Part shown: positions 16,541 through 24,026 of the stretch, one piece after another
How positions within the stretch are numbered: position 1 is the first letter of the stretch
Layout of the letters: each line of letters starts with the position of its first letter
Source of the DNA: Neobacillus sp. SuZ13
Lineage (GTDB): Bacteria; Bacillota; Bacilli; Bacillales; Cytobacillaceae
Assembly (NCBI RefSeq): GCF_030123365.1
Contig: NZ_CP126107.1
Span: forward strand, 3,616,001 to 3,680,000
Reading direction: 5' to 3'
DNA length: 64,000 bases
The notes under the pieces: generated by a model
Seen by the model: the letters and a program-made list of their open reading frames with translations, nothing else
What the model was told of the DNA's origin: nothing
The model's database searches: none
Translations under genes and position numbers: made by a program

Positions 16541-17197
16541 CTAATTTTCTTTTGACCGGTCAAAGAAAAATAACTTCCCTTCTCTATGTGGAAAAAGATT
16601 TAACTCCTGGACCTTATCTGCATGATTTGTCATGATTTCTTTAAAAAGTTCGTTTGCTGACTTATTTTTTGTTTCTATCCCCAATTTCTCTGCTACTTGG
16701 AAAATTCGTTTTTCTCGGACAGCATGGGCTACTTCACGAAGATCCTTATTATCAGTGGAAATGCCTAGTTCTTTCGCTTCTTTTTTAATCTGAGTTTCAC
16801 GGATTTCATGGACTACATCCCTTAAATCTTTTCCTTCAGTCGAAATTCCCAACTCTTTCGCTTCTGTTTTGATTTCTGTTTCTCGGACTTCTTTCGCTAA
16901 TGAATCTAGGTCCTTTCCTTTTGTGTCAATCCTAAGCTCCTCTGCCCTCTTTTTAATCATCGCTTCTCGAACTTCTTTGACAATGGTCTCAGTATCTTTG
17001 CCTTCTGTTTTAATACCCAGCGATTCTGCCTGCTTTTTAATAAATTCTGGATTGTGTCTAAAATGTCCTCGACCATGTACCTCATTTACCTTTACTTGTT
17101 CTTTTTCCTGGGTTGCCGCAAAAACCTGTACTGAACTTAGAAATCCAAACAAGAAAGCCATGGCACAAATACAAGTCATCTTCATCTTTCTCATCAT
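16541..17197 (-). CDS. Secreted protein with five 28-residue repeats
   Basis: 218 residues from ATG 17197 (AGGAGGAAGTTAC upstream; the frame's earlier start has no site). A signal peptide with a hydrophobic core (CICAMAFLFGFLSS) ends near VQVFA. The mature part has five consecutive 28-residue units of the type EAKELGISTEGKDLRDVVHE plus a short linker. The repeats are charged and helix-turn-helix-like, close to DUF2680-like spore or secreted proteins of Bacillus. The C-terminus is HREGKLFFFDRSKEN. No enzyme motif. Probably extracellular or in the spore layers. Confidence 0.75.
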   Translation of the reverse strand: MMRKMKMTCICAMAFLFGFLSSVQVFAATQEKEQVKVNEVHGRGHFRHNPEFIKKQAESLGIKTEGKDTETIVKEVREAMIKKRAEELRIDTKGKDLDSLAKEVRETEIKTEAKELGISTEGKDLRDVVHEIRETQIKKEAKELGISTDNKDLREVAHAVREKRIFQVAEKLGIETKNKSANELFKEIMTNHADKVQELNLFPHREGKLFFFDRSKEN

Positions 17198-17360
17198 GTA
17201 ACTTCCTCCTAGAAAATATTTTGGGTCTACAGATGATAGGATGTCCATGAGATGTTACCAATTTATGAACGATATGTTAAATTTTATATTTTATTTTTTC
17301 TTACAAAAATGGAAGGACTCAATGTCTAAGATGAGTAGTCGATTTTTCGAATTGGGGATT

Positions 17361-18110
17361 TTATTTTGAAGTTGATTTTTCCTGATTTTGCATAAAGATT
17401 ATTCTTTCTATTTGCAGCATAACGGAAACTACGTGGAAAAATGCCTCTTTCATTGATGAAGTTTTTAAATGTTTTTCATAATGATGGTGTATACAGCTGG
17501 CCATTGCTTCTCTTGCCTCATAATCGAAATGATAAAAATCAATAATCGGGAAAAATAGGCCGCCGCCTAACGGGATTAGTGTCCCCATGGCGATTTCCCC
17601 TTGTTTTGGAGGAATAGCAATTGGATCATACACAATAACATCCAGAGATTCATGGGTTAGAATATCAACAGCAACAAAGGTACGATCATTGTATTTATGG
17701 CCAATAAAATAGAATTTTGGAACTACATTCTTACACTCCCTTAGCCAAGATTTAATAAAAGGTTTGTTCCTGAGTGTATAATGATTATCGGAATTATAAT
17801 CATCAAATCAACTATTAACTGGATTTGGGCCGGAATCATACAATAGTCGCCACCAAAACAAATTATCGAGTAATCCTTGCTGTTTCTCTGCCTTCGGGTT
17901 ATGTTCCTCCACAAATTCCTTAAGTAACGACAGATTTTCATTATCATAATATAGGTCAAAGGCATAAATCATAAAATCCCTAAATACTTCACTTACCATT
18001 ACCTGCCTTAAATCCTCAGACACAGGATAGTCAGGCCGAAATTTTTTTGTTTTGTTCACCGTCTGTTCTAACTCTACTATGTTTTCAACGGTTTCTGGTT
18101 TTCCCATCAT
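17361..18110 (-). pseudogene. Hypothetical protein interrupted by one in-frame TGA
   Basis: A 249-codon frame from ATG 18110 (AGAAGGGATT upstream) is broken only by TGA at 17808-17810. The 5' part ends NLFWWRLLYDSGPNPVNS. The sequence continues in the same frame with NKPFIKSWLRECKNVVPKFY, VAVDILTHESLDVIVYDP and FPIIDFYHFDYEAREAMAS, which reads as normal protein for 150 more residues. The second part has no good start except an internal GTG. I do not recognise a named family. The gene follows the coiled-coil gene with a 13-bp gap. Confidence 0.7.
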
Positions 18111-18123
18111 ACATCAATCCCTT

Positions 18124-18567
18124 CTACTTATTGGATTGCTCAAGTTTATTCACTTTTCGCTTCACGCTTGCAACTTCATTAAAAAACAATTCAATATCTG
18201 CATTTACATCTGATTGAAAGGTCCTCAAATCTTTACGAACATAAGTGACATTTTCTGTTATTAATGTAGTAGAATGTTTTATGATATCTATTATTTCTGC
18301 TTGACCCGTCTCTAAGTTTTCCATACGATAAGTTAATTCTCTTTGGCCATTTGTTAATTCTGCATGACCCTTTATTAGTGCTTCTTGACCAGCTTCCAGA
18401 TTTTCCATACGAGTTGTCACTTCTTTTTGACCCTTTATTAATGCTTCTTGGCCGGTCTCGAGACTTTCCATTCGGGAAGTCATTTCCTTTTGGCTCGTCT
18501 TCATATTACTTATAATCTCTTTTGTATTCTGCAGTTCTGAAAGAATTTTATCTAATTTTTCTTCCAT
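18124..18567 (-). CDS. Coiled-coil repeat protein
   Basis: 147 residues, ATG with CGGAGG 8 nt upstream. Between residues 25 and 100 an imperfect unit of the type RMENLETGQEALIKGQKEVT is repeated about four times. The whole protein is predicted as one long helix with heptad character. No signal peptide or membrane segment. First gene of a two-gene unit with the TGA-interrupted gene. Similar Bacillus proteins are annotated only as hypothetical. Confidence 0.75.
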   Translation of the reverse strand: MEEKLDKILSELQNTKEIISNMKTSQKEMTSRMESLETGQEALIKGQKEVTTRMENLEAGQEALIKGHAELTNGQRELTYRMENLETGQAEIIDIIKHSTTLITENVTYVRKDLRTFQSDVNADIELFFNEVASVKRKVNKLEQSNK

Positions 18568-19176
18568 AAACAAAACCTCCGTTCTTAGATTACATTCACT
18601 TTAAACGATTGGCACTTGATTGTAAAACAGCTTATTTTTAATGTCAAAACAATACTAATCCACCTTCCTTTAATCTATAAAAAAGGCTGTATTAAACTTG
18701 TCTGTTGATTTCCGTTCCAGGCACAAGCGGTTCGCGGGCGTACCGGTGAGCCTTCGTGCCTTCCACTCCAACAATCAAAGTGCCTAAATCAACATTAATC
18801 TTTAACACAGCCATAAAAAAATAAACATATATCAAATAGACAAAGGTACCAAATGAGAAAAATAAGTTTATTGCCAATTTAAGGGGATTTTCTAGGTAAC
18901 AAAATGTAGAAAGGATAAATTAGAATAATAATTATAGTATCTATATTAGTAGAATCAATCGTCGAGAAAGAGGGCAATCAAAACAGGAGTGGTTGTTGAC
19001 ATTCAAATTATATCATTCCTATTCATTTAAGCTAGGTTCGAATAATAGTTTTCATAAAATTGTAATATCTTTGAGTTGCTCAAAGGAAATCTCGCCTTTG
19101 ACTATATAAGAAAAAGCCCAGGCAGCATTTAATGAAAAGGAGCTTTCTCACCATTTTTTCAGTTACATTCTTTCCT
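18568..19176. other. Long spacer holding a MITE-like repeat
   Basis: 609 bp without a gene. It contains the short MITE-like copy at 18685-18812. The remainder is AT-rich, and I see no RNA structure or frame with a ribosome site. Confidence 0.5.
18685..18812. repeat. MITE-like element, short copy
   Basis: 128 bp bounded by GGCTGTATTAAAC and the inverted GTTTAACACAGCC-like end, flanked on both sides by ATAAAAAA, which fits a target duplication. It shares TTGTCTGTTGATTTCCGTT and the GC-rich GCGGGCGT core with the fuller copy at 39152, but about 55 bp of the inner hairpin region are missing. Confidence 0.75.
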
Positions 19177-19353
19177 TCAATTCGATAATCCCAACAAATT
19201 TTCTAATCTCTTCCTAAAAGACCTTTTGCTATTCGTGGTCTCATCTTGCTGTTGTTTTTGAGAGCTATTAACATACATCCATGCAGACTCGGCATTTTTT
19301 TCCACTTCCTGTTGTTTAAGTCCCATCATAGTTTGGTAATCATACATTCTCAT
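19177..19353 (-). CDS. Small hypothetical protein (58 aa) under TetR-type operator
   Basis: 58 residues (MRMYDYQTMMGLKQQEVEKN at the start, RSFRKRLENLLGLSN at the end). GGGAGGATGAG upstream of the ATG. Soluble, polar, with a basic amphipathic C-terminal helix. No known family. A 20-bp sequence nearly identical to one in front of the adjacent tetR gene lies 52 bp upstream of the start, so it is likely controlled by that regulator. Confidence 0.6.
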   Translation of the reverse strand: MRMYDYQTMMGLKQQEVEKNAESAWMYVNSSQKQQQDETTNSKRSFRKRLENLLGLSN

Positions 19354-19404
19354 TATTTATCTCATCCTCCCATAAGATTAATACTTTTAACAAAAAACAT
19401 AAAA

Positions 19405-19424
19405 GACGACCGTTCGGTTTATTT
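19405..19424 (-). promoter_or_regulatory. TetR-family operator, site B
   Basis: GACGACCGTTCGGTTTATTT with the dyad ACCG..CGGT, upstream of the 58-aa gene. It matches site A at 20189-20208 in 17 of 20 positions. Confidence 0.6.
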
Positions 19425-19512
19425 CATTGCTCGATCGATTCCTAAATTTGTTCCTGATATTTTAGCTGCAATTCATTTGTGCAAAAAAACAAGCCGAATA
19501 AATGGGCTTGCC

Positions 19513-20130
19513 TTATTGCACCAACACTCTTTGGATAAACATCTTTTTTATTTCTTTTAATACCTCATGGTATGGATAATCTTCATATACAATTGTCTGC
19601 GAGACCACTCCATCGACCATGGACCAAAAAAGATCTGCAAATAATTCGGGATTCACATCTTGATTTATTTCACCAGATTTCTGCCCATCTTTAAGAATAT
19701 CAGTGATCTGAGAAATAAAATATTTTTGCCTCCGACTACGTAATCGTTCTGTTAATTCTTTGTTTCTTGAAGAATGAAGTTTGAACTCTAAGTGAACAGA
19801 AAAACGAGCTTTATTTTCTTCGATAAAAGGATTTAGGTCTAAGTATATATCGAACAAGTAGTTTAATTTTTCTATGGCTGATGTCTTTTTAGATATTTCC
19901 TGATTCAGTTCATCATAGGTTTGACTCGTTTCTGTACTCATTAATTCTAGATAAATATCATCTTTACTTTGAAAGTAATTATAAATCGCACCTTTACTGA
20001 TACCAGAATGTTCTACAATATCATTGATCGTGGCTACTTCGAAACCTTTTTTCGCAAAACAAACAAAAGCACTCGATAAGATTTCTTTTTTCTTCTTCTC
20101 TTTATAATCATCAGATACAATCGGTGGCAT
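19513..20130 (-). CDS. TetR/AcrR family transcriptional regulator
   Basis: 205 residues from ATG 20130 (GGCGGAGAT upstream); the longer frame adds an AT-rich leader without a site. N-terminal helix-turn-helix ATINDIVEHSGISKGAIYNY followed by FQSKDDIYLEL. The C-terminal ligand domain has the FADLFWSMVDGV pattern seen in YcnC/FadR-like members. Likely represses itself and the divergently spaced small gene through the matched operators. Ligand unknown; no efflux pump lies next to it. Confidence 0.88.
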   Translation of the reverse strand: MPPIVSDDYKEKKKKEILSSAFVCFAKKGFEVATINDIVEHSGISKGAIYNYFQSKDDIYLELMSTETSQTYDELNQEISKKTSAIEKLNYLFDIYLDLNPFIEENKARFSVHLEFKLHSSRNKELTERLRSRRQKYFISQITDILKDGQKSGEINQDVNPELFADLFWSMVDGVVSQTIVYEDYPYHEVLKEIKKMFIQRVLVQ

Positions 20131-20188
20131 TATTATCTCCGCCTTTAAAATTAATAATTGATAATATATTATATGTGAAATATTCAAA

Positions 20189-20208
20189 AACGACCATCCG
20201 GTTTATTT
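20189..20208 (-). promoter_or_regulatory. TetR-family operator, site A (autoregulation)
   Basis: AACGACCATCCGGTTTATTT, 59 bp upstream of the tetR start. Same sequence as site B apart from the centre, and in the same orientation to its gene. Confidence 0.6.
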
Positions 20209-20323
20209 AAATTTTAGCTTAATCCTACCATAAAAAGCAACCAAAATTTTACTGAATTTCTCACACGAAACAAATATTAAATGGTGTCAGGCACCACACT
20301 ATTTTCTAACATCCAATCTAAAA

Positions 20324-20350
20324 AAGCCCTTGTTAATTTAACAAGGACTT
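20324..20350 (-). terminator. Terminator of the hemoglobin gene
   Basis: AAGTCCTTGTTAA/TTAACAAGGGCTT stem followed by a T-run on the minus strand, 35 bp after the stop of the globin gene. A half REP core GGTGTCAGGCACC lies just beyond, at 20283-20295. Confidence 0.7.
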
Positions 20351-20384
20351 AAACATAAATTAATAACGACTAATTAATTGGTAC

Positions 20385-20744
20385 TTATTTTGTAATCTTA
20401 CTCAGCAAAAAATCTACTTTCTCAGTCAGATGCTTCTTTACACTAACATCCATTTCCATTTCATCCATTGTCTCTTTCAATTTACCGAACCAGATTTCGG
20501 CCCTATCTGGAGCAATATGAAAGGGGTGCCTTTCTTTCACTTGTGAGACTTGCTTCCCTTGTCCCTGATCAGATTCACCGGAAACCAGACGGTTGATAAA
20601 TACTCTTTGCCGAGCTTTCAATAATTCGATATCCGTGTTTCTTTCATTAAACATATTAATATAGTAGGGATCTTTTAGCAGCTTATCATAAAATTGGTCA
20701 ACTAACTCATTCACTTTTTCCTGATCCAGTACAATCGTCATCAT
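20385..20744 (-). CDS. Truncated hemoglobin (group II-like globin)
   Basis: 119 residues from the ATG pair at 20744, with GAGGGTATGG upstream; the 14 residues before it look like a leader artefact. Globin features: NELVDQFYDKLLKDPYYINMF, RQRVFINRLVSG, and the proximal-histidine region VKERHPFHIAPDRAEIWFGK. Binds heme, O2 or NO. Its promoter carries an Fnr-type site centred at -41.5, which suggests induction at low oxygen or by nitrosative stress. Single-gene unit with its own terminator. Confidence 0.8.
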   Translation of the reverse strand: MMTIVLDQEKVNELVDQFYDKLLKDPYYINMFNERNTDIELLKARQRVFINRLVSGESDQGQGKQVSQVKERHPFHIAPDRAEIWFGKLKETMDEMEMDVSVKKHLTEKVDFLLSKITK

Positions 20745-20784
20745 CCATACCCTCTTTTTCTTAAATAAAGTAATTAATACTCCC

Positions 20785-20827
20785 ATTATAGTGTAAACTA
20801 CAATCTAAATTTGTGATTTACATCACG
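20785..20827 (-). promoter_or_regulatory. Fnr-type activated promoter of the truncated hemoglobin gene
   Basis: TGTGA-TTTACA-TCACG at 20812-20827 matches the Bacillus Fnr consensus TGTGA-N6-TCACA with one mismatch. A perfect TATAAT (minus strand 20790-20785) lies downstream. The site centre would be about 41.5 bp from the expected start, the class II activator position. No -35 TTGACA is present, which is as expected for an activated promoter. Confidence 0.65.
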
Positions 20828-20864
20828 AAAAAGACTTTGTGGAAGAAAAAAGATTGAAAGCGTG

Positions 20865-21866
20865 TTAGGCGCCAAGTAATGGCTGATCAAAAGCAAATAA
20901 GGCCTCATTGATTTCATGTATATTGTAATTTGCATGCTGAATAAAGTAATCAATAATTACATCAAATTTATTGCTCCGTGACAAGGTATAGCCGGCAGCA
21001 GCTAGCAGGTCCCTCGTTTCCTCCACGTTTAACTTTAAAGCAACGGCAAACGCGATCGTGGTTTTCTTTTTCGGTGTATAATCGGTTTCATTCCGGATTT
21101 TGGAGAATAATCGCCGGTCAATATTTGCCCGTTTATACGTTTCCACATCCGACATCCCCTTTTCATCAATGAAACGAAGCAGTCGTTCAGAAAAAGATTC
21201 ATCAAGTTCGTCCAACAGGTTGACTAAGGAATACTCAGCTTCTTTAAACACATCCTGCTGAACAATTTCGATATCTTGCTGGCTTTCCCAAATGTATGGT
21301 TCCTCTCTATTACGTGCAAACTTGCTTTCTAGTTCTTCCACATAATGCTCATCAATATATTGACGAATCGATGTAAATAATTTCTTGCTTAAACCGAAAG
21401 AACTTTTATCAAAAACAACTAGATAAACAAGTATGTCATGCTGTAATAAAAATGAACCAATTATCGAAACCGCAATTTGTAATGCTTCCTCCTTGGGATA
21501 ACCATAAATACCTGTCGATATCAACGGAAACGCAATGGATTCACACTGATGGGTCATGGCCAGCTCCAAGGAGTTATAGTAAGATTCCTTTAACAGTAAA
21601 GCTTCTTGTTTGGAACCACCTTGCCAAATCGGTCCAGGTGTATGTATGATATATTTCGCCTCTAAGTTAAAGCCGTCAGTCAATACAGCTTCTCCAACCT
21701 TGCATTCCCCCATTTGATCGCAAGCCCTTTGCAGCTCATTGACACCAGCTGCACGAAAGATAGCACCACAAACGCCACCACCCATCCTCAGTGATGTATT
21801 CGCAGCATTGACAATCGCATCCACCTTCATCTTAGTAATATCATGGCGAACAATTTCTAGCGGCAT
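20865..21866 (-). CDS. Macro-domain protein with C-terminal helical domain
   Basis: 333 residues. Macro domain at residues 1-165: VDAIVNAANTSLRMGGGVCG, AKYIIHTPGP, and FPLISTGIYGYPKEEALQ, which line the ADP-ribose pocket. An acidic linker follows. Residues 235-333 form a helical domain (YKRANIDRRLFSKIRNETDY, KKKTTIAFAVALKLNVEETR, LLAAAGYTLS) resembling a helix-turn-helix/XRE-like module found on several Firmicute effector-type proteins. Likely removes or reads ADP-ribose marks; the C-terminal module may bind nucleic acid or protein. Single gene. Confidence 0.85.
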   Translation of the reverse strand: MPLEIVRHDITKMKVDAIVNAANTSLRMGGGVCGAIFRAAGVNELQRACDQMGECKVGEAVLTDGFNLEAKYIIHTPGPIWQGGSKQEALLLKESYYNSLELAMTHQCESIAFPLISTGIYGYPKEEALQIAVSIIGSFLLQHDILVYLVVFDKSSFGLSKKLFTSIRQYIDEHYVEELESKFARNREEPYIWESQQDIEIVQQDVFKEAEYSLVNLLDELDESFSERLLRFIDEKGMSDVETYKRANIDRRLFSKIRNETDYTPKKKTTIAFAVALKLNVEETRDLLAAAGYTLSRSNKFDVIIDYFIQHANYNIHEINEALFAFDQPLLGA

Positions 21867-21979
21867 CCGTTTATCCCCCTCCCAAACAATTATTTATAAG
21901 ACTCTTATCTCCACAATGTCCAAGTTGAGATTCTTATTCCTTAGGGAGATTATACCATTTATTTAATAGGAGGTTAGTT

Positions 21980-21997
21980 ATGAACAAGGAAGATTAG
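21980..21997 (+). other. Five-codon ORF with a full ribosome site, before a terminator
   Basis: AATAGGAGGTTAGTT precedes ATG-AAC-AAG-GAA-GAT-TAG (MNKED), and a terminator follows 4 bp later. It may be a leader or the remains of a deleted gene. Reported because such a perfect site on a 5-codon frame is unusual. Confidence 0.3.
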
Positions 21998-22001
21998 ACA
22001 A

Positions 22002-22033
22002 AATAAAACTCCTGCATAATCAGGAGTTTTATT
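22002..22033. terminator. Bidirectional terminator
   Basis: AATAAAACTCCTG / CAGGAGTTTTATT stem with a 6-nt loop. It ends the DinB-hydroxylase unit on the minus strand and the mini-ORF on the plus strand. Confidence 0.75.
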
Positions 22034-22055
22034 GGAAGGTATTATTTCGATTTGT

Positions 22056-22556
22056 TTAACGAACTTTTTCTAAATGACGAAGAATTTGCTCGTAATGACC
22101 CGTTACGTGCTTAACGATTAAATGGTCGATTAAAAATGATAACGGTTTTCCGTCAAAGTTTGGATTATAACTTGGAGCTGTTTTTACTAAATCCTCTTCT
22201 TCAACTTTAGCAAGTGCTGTGTCTACTTTTGGTACTAAGTTTAATAGTGTAGAGATGGCAACACCTTTGTTTATACGAGATACAATGTTTTCATCTACTG
22301 CAGCTAAACGACGAACATGTTCATGATTACGTCCCCATTTGGCACCTGGAACCACTAGCAAGGCTTCCAAATCTGTCACCCAAAAATCAACCGCTTCTAT
22401 AATATGAGAGACAATTTGCATGGCAGACCATTCTTCTTCAGAAGGTTTCATGTAAAGCGCAGCCTCTTCTGTATTCTTCACTACCGTAACGATCTCATCA
22501 ATACACTTTTTAAAAGTTTCCAATTTTTCATTCAGTACTGCTGTAGTCATAGTCAT
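22056..22556 (-). CDS. DinB-fold metal-dependent protein, candidate maleylpyruvate isomerase
   Basis: 166 residues. Four-helix DinB/YfiT fold with the metal triad visible: a histidine in QIVSHIIEAVDFW near residue 50, and HLIVKHVTGHYEQI near the end. DinB relatives include mycothiol-dependent maleylpyruvate isomerases and bacillithiol transferases. In this cluster the isomerase of the gentisate route is otherwise missing and this gene follows the hydroxylase, so it is a good candidate (inference). ATG 22556 lies close to GGGAGG; ATG 22550 is an equal alternative. Confidence 0.75.
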   Translation of the reverse strand: MTMTTAVLNEKLETFKKCIDEIVTVVKNTEEAALYMKPSEEEWSAMQIVSHIIEAVDFWVTDLEALLVVPGAKWGRNHEHVRRLAAVDENIVSRINKGVAISTLLNLVPKVDTALAKVEEEDLVKTAPSYNPNFDGKPLSFLIDHLIVKHVTGHYEQILRHLEKVR

Positions 22557-22656
22557 ACATCCTCCCAATTCTCACCTAAATGATCAATAGTTTTATAGGA
22601 ATTCGAATAAAAATGCGCTAGAGTTATCTCTAACGCGTTTTTATTCAAGTTGTTAA

Positions 22657-23850
22657 TTAGCAATCGACACGCTCATAATTTTTTTTGAGATAGCCATATA
22701 AGAAATCAACAGTTTTGTAATCTGTTGGTTTGTGTTGTTCGAAAATAAAGTTACGAAGTGAAATGGTTGTTGGATCTTCAGCGTGAATAATTTCCCCCCA
22801 TTTACGTGCTGTTGTTTGTACCATCGCAGAACGCGGAATCCGCAGGTCTTGGTATGCTTTAAATGCTGCTTCATAAGATTTATGTTCTTTTAATTTCTCA
22901 CCTAATACAAACGCATCTTCGAAAGCTTGAACGCCGCCTTGAGCTAAATATTGAAGCATGGCATGACCAGAATCCCCTAATAATGTAATGTTACCTTTAG
23001 TCCAATTATCGATTGGTTCACGATCATACATTTGCCAACGGAATTGACGGTTAATGTAGGATAAAGCGTTTTGTACTTTTGGATGAGTATTTTCAAAACG
23101 ACGTGTCATTTCTTCTGGATTTCCCCAGTCCTCTACAGTTGCATCATATGATTTAAAAACAACTACTTGGTTGTAAAGCTCTCCACGACGAACTGGATAT
23201 TGTACTAAGTGCAGGTTTGGCCCAATCCACATGATCACATCATCTAAGTCTAAGTTTGAGTTATTGGACACTTCTTCAATTGGAATCGTTCCACGGTAAG
23301 CTACATACGCAGAGTTTACTGGTTCATCTTCAATAAATAGCTTACGCATATTTGATTTTACCCCGTCCGCACCAATCACTGCTTCAGCAGTGAACGTTTC
23401 ACCATGTTGGTTGACTATTGTTACTGTATCACCATTTTGTTCTGCTGTTTGGATCGTTTGGTTGGTAAAAAATTTGACATTATTACGTTTTTGACATGCC
23501 TCATAAAGAACTCGGTGTAAGTCCGAGCGATGCAATACGATATATGGCTGACCGAATTCTTTTTGGAACCCTTCACCTAAGTCAAGAGTTGCTAACTCAT
23601 TTGCAGTATAAACATCTTTTAGTACAAGTCGTTTAGGTAATACCGCATGCTTTAAAATTTCTTCCTTTACCCCTAAACGATCTAAAACCTCAATTGCGTT
23701 TGGTGCTAACTGAATCCCTGCACCTACTTCCCCAAATTCAGGTGCTTGCTCAAAAATTGCCACTGATTTACCAGTTTCTTGGATTGATAGAGCTACAGCT
23801 AAACCACCAATTCCTCCGCCTACAATAATGATGTCGCTTACATTAGTCAT
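22657..23850 (-). CDS. FAD-dependent 3-hydroxybenzoate 6-hydroxylase-type monooxygenase
   Basis: 397 residues, class A flavin hydroxylase. FAD loop IIVGGGIGGLAVALS at the N-terminus, LHRSDLHRVLYEAC, DG motif IGADGVKSNMR, GD motif ITLLGDSGHAMLQYLAQGG. The presence of gentisate dioxygenase and a fumarylpyruvate-type hydrolase points to para-hydroxylation of 3-hydroxybenzoate to gentisate rather than salicylate 1-hydroxylase. Divergent from the iclR-hydrolase-dioxygenase unit and preceded by an IclR-type operator. Good GGGAGG site. Confidence 0.87.
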   Translation of the reverse strand: MTNVSDIIIVGGGIGGLAVALSIQETGKSVAIFEQAPEFGEVGAGIQLAPNAIEVLDRLGVKEEILKHAVLPKRLVLKDVYTANELATLDLGEGFQKEFGQPYIVLHRSDLHRVLYEACQKRNNVKFFTNQTIQTAEQNGDTVTIVNQHGETFTAEAVIGADGVKSNMRKLFIEDEPVNSAYVAYRGTIPIEEVSNNSNLDLDDVIMWIGPNLHLVQYPVRRGELYNQVVVFKSYDATVEDWGNPEEMTRRFENTHPKVQNALSYINRQFRWQMYDREPIDNWTKGNITLLGDSGHAMLQYLAQGGVQAFEDAFVLGEKLKEHKSYEAAFKAYQDLRIPRSAMVQTTARKWGEIIHAEDPTTISLRNFIFEQHKPTDYKTVDFLYGYLKKNYERVDC

Positions 23851-23885
23851 TGTAAATTCCTCCCAAATGTTTTATAATCTTCTAC

Positions 23886-23904
23886 AAATAGTGAACTATG
23901 TTCC
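23886..23904 (-). promoter_or_regulatory. IclR-type operator, hydroxylase promoter
   Basis: AAATAGTGAACTATGTTCC with the dyad GAAC-TAT-GTTC, 36 bp before the hydroxylase start. It recurs before the hydrolase gene at 24849-24867. Confidence 0.6.
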
Positions 23905-24026
23905 CAATAAGAAAACTTTATCTCATTTTTTACTATTACGTCAACAAAAAAATTATAAAATTTAGAAAGTTCGACAAATCATTCTTTCTGCTATACAAAC
24001 AAAAATTAATTGAAACTAGGGTGATC

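Noticed and set aside
17808-17810. TGA as selenocysteine codon
   Set aside because: No SECIS-like hairpin follows, the context PNPVNS-stop-FDDYN is not a redox motif, and no selenium genes are present.
18124-18567. Possible CRISPR-like array
   Set aside because: The direct repeats are in-frame coding repeats of a coiled-coil protein, without conserved repeat length or unique spacers.
23898-24026. N-terminal extension of the IclR regulator
   Set aside because: It starts inside the operator and encodes a Lys/Phe/Tyr-rich leader; ATG 24027 has a site and fits the family length.
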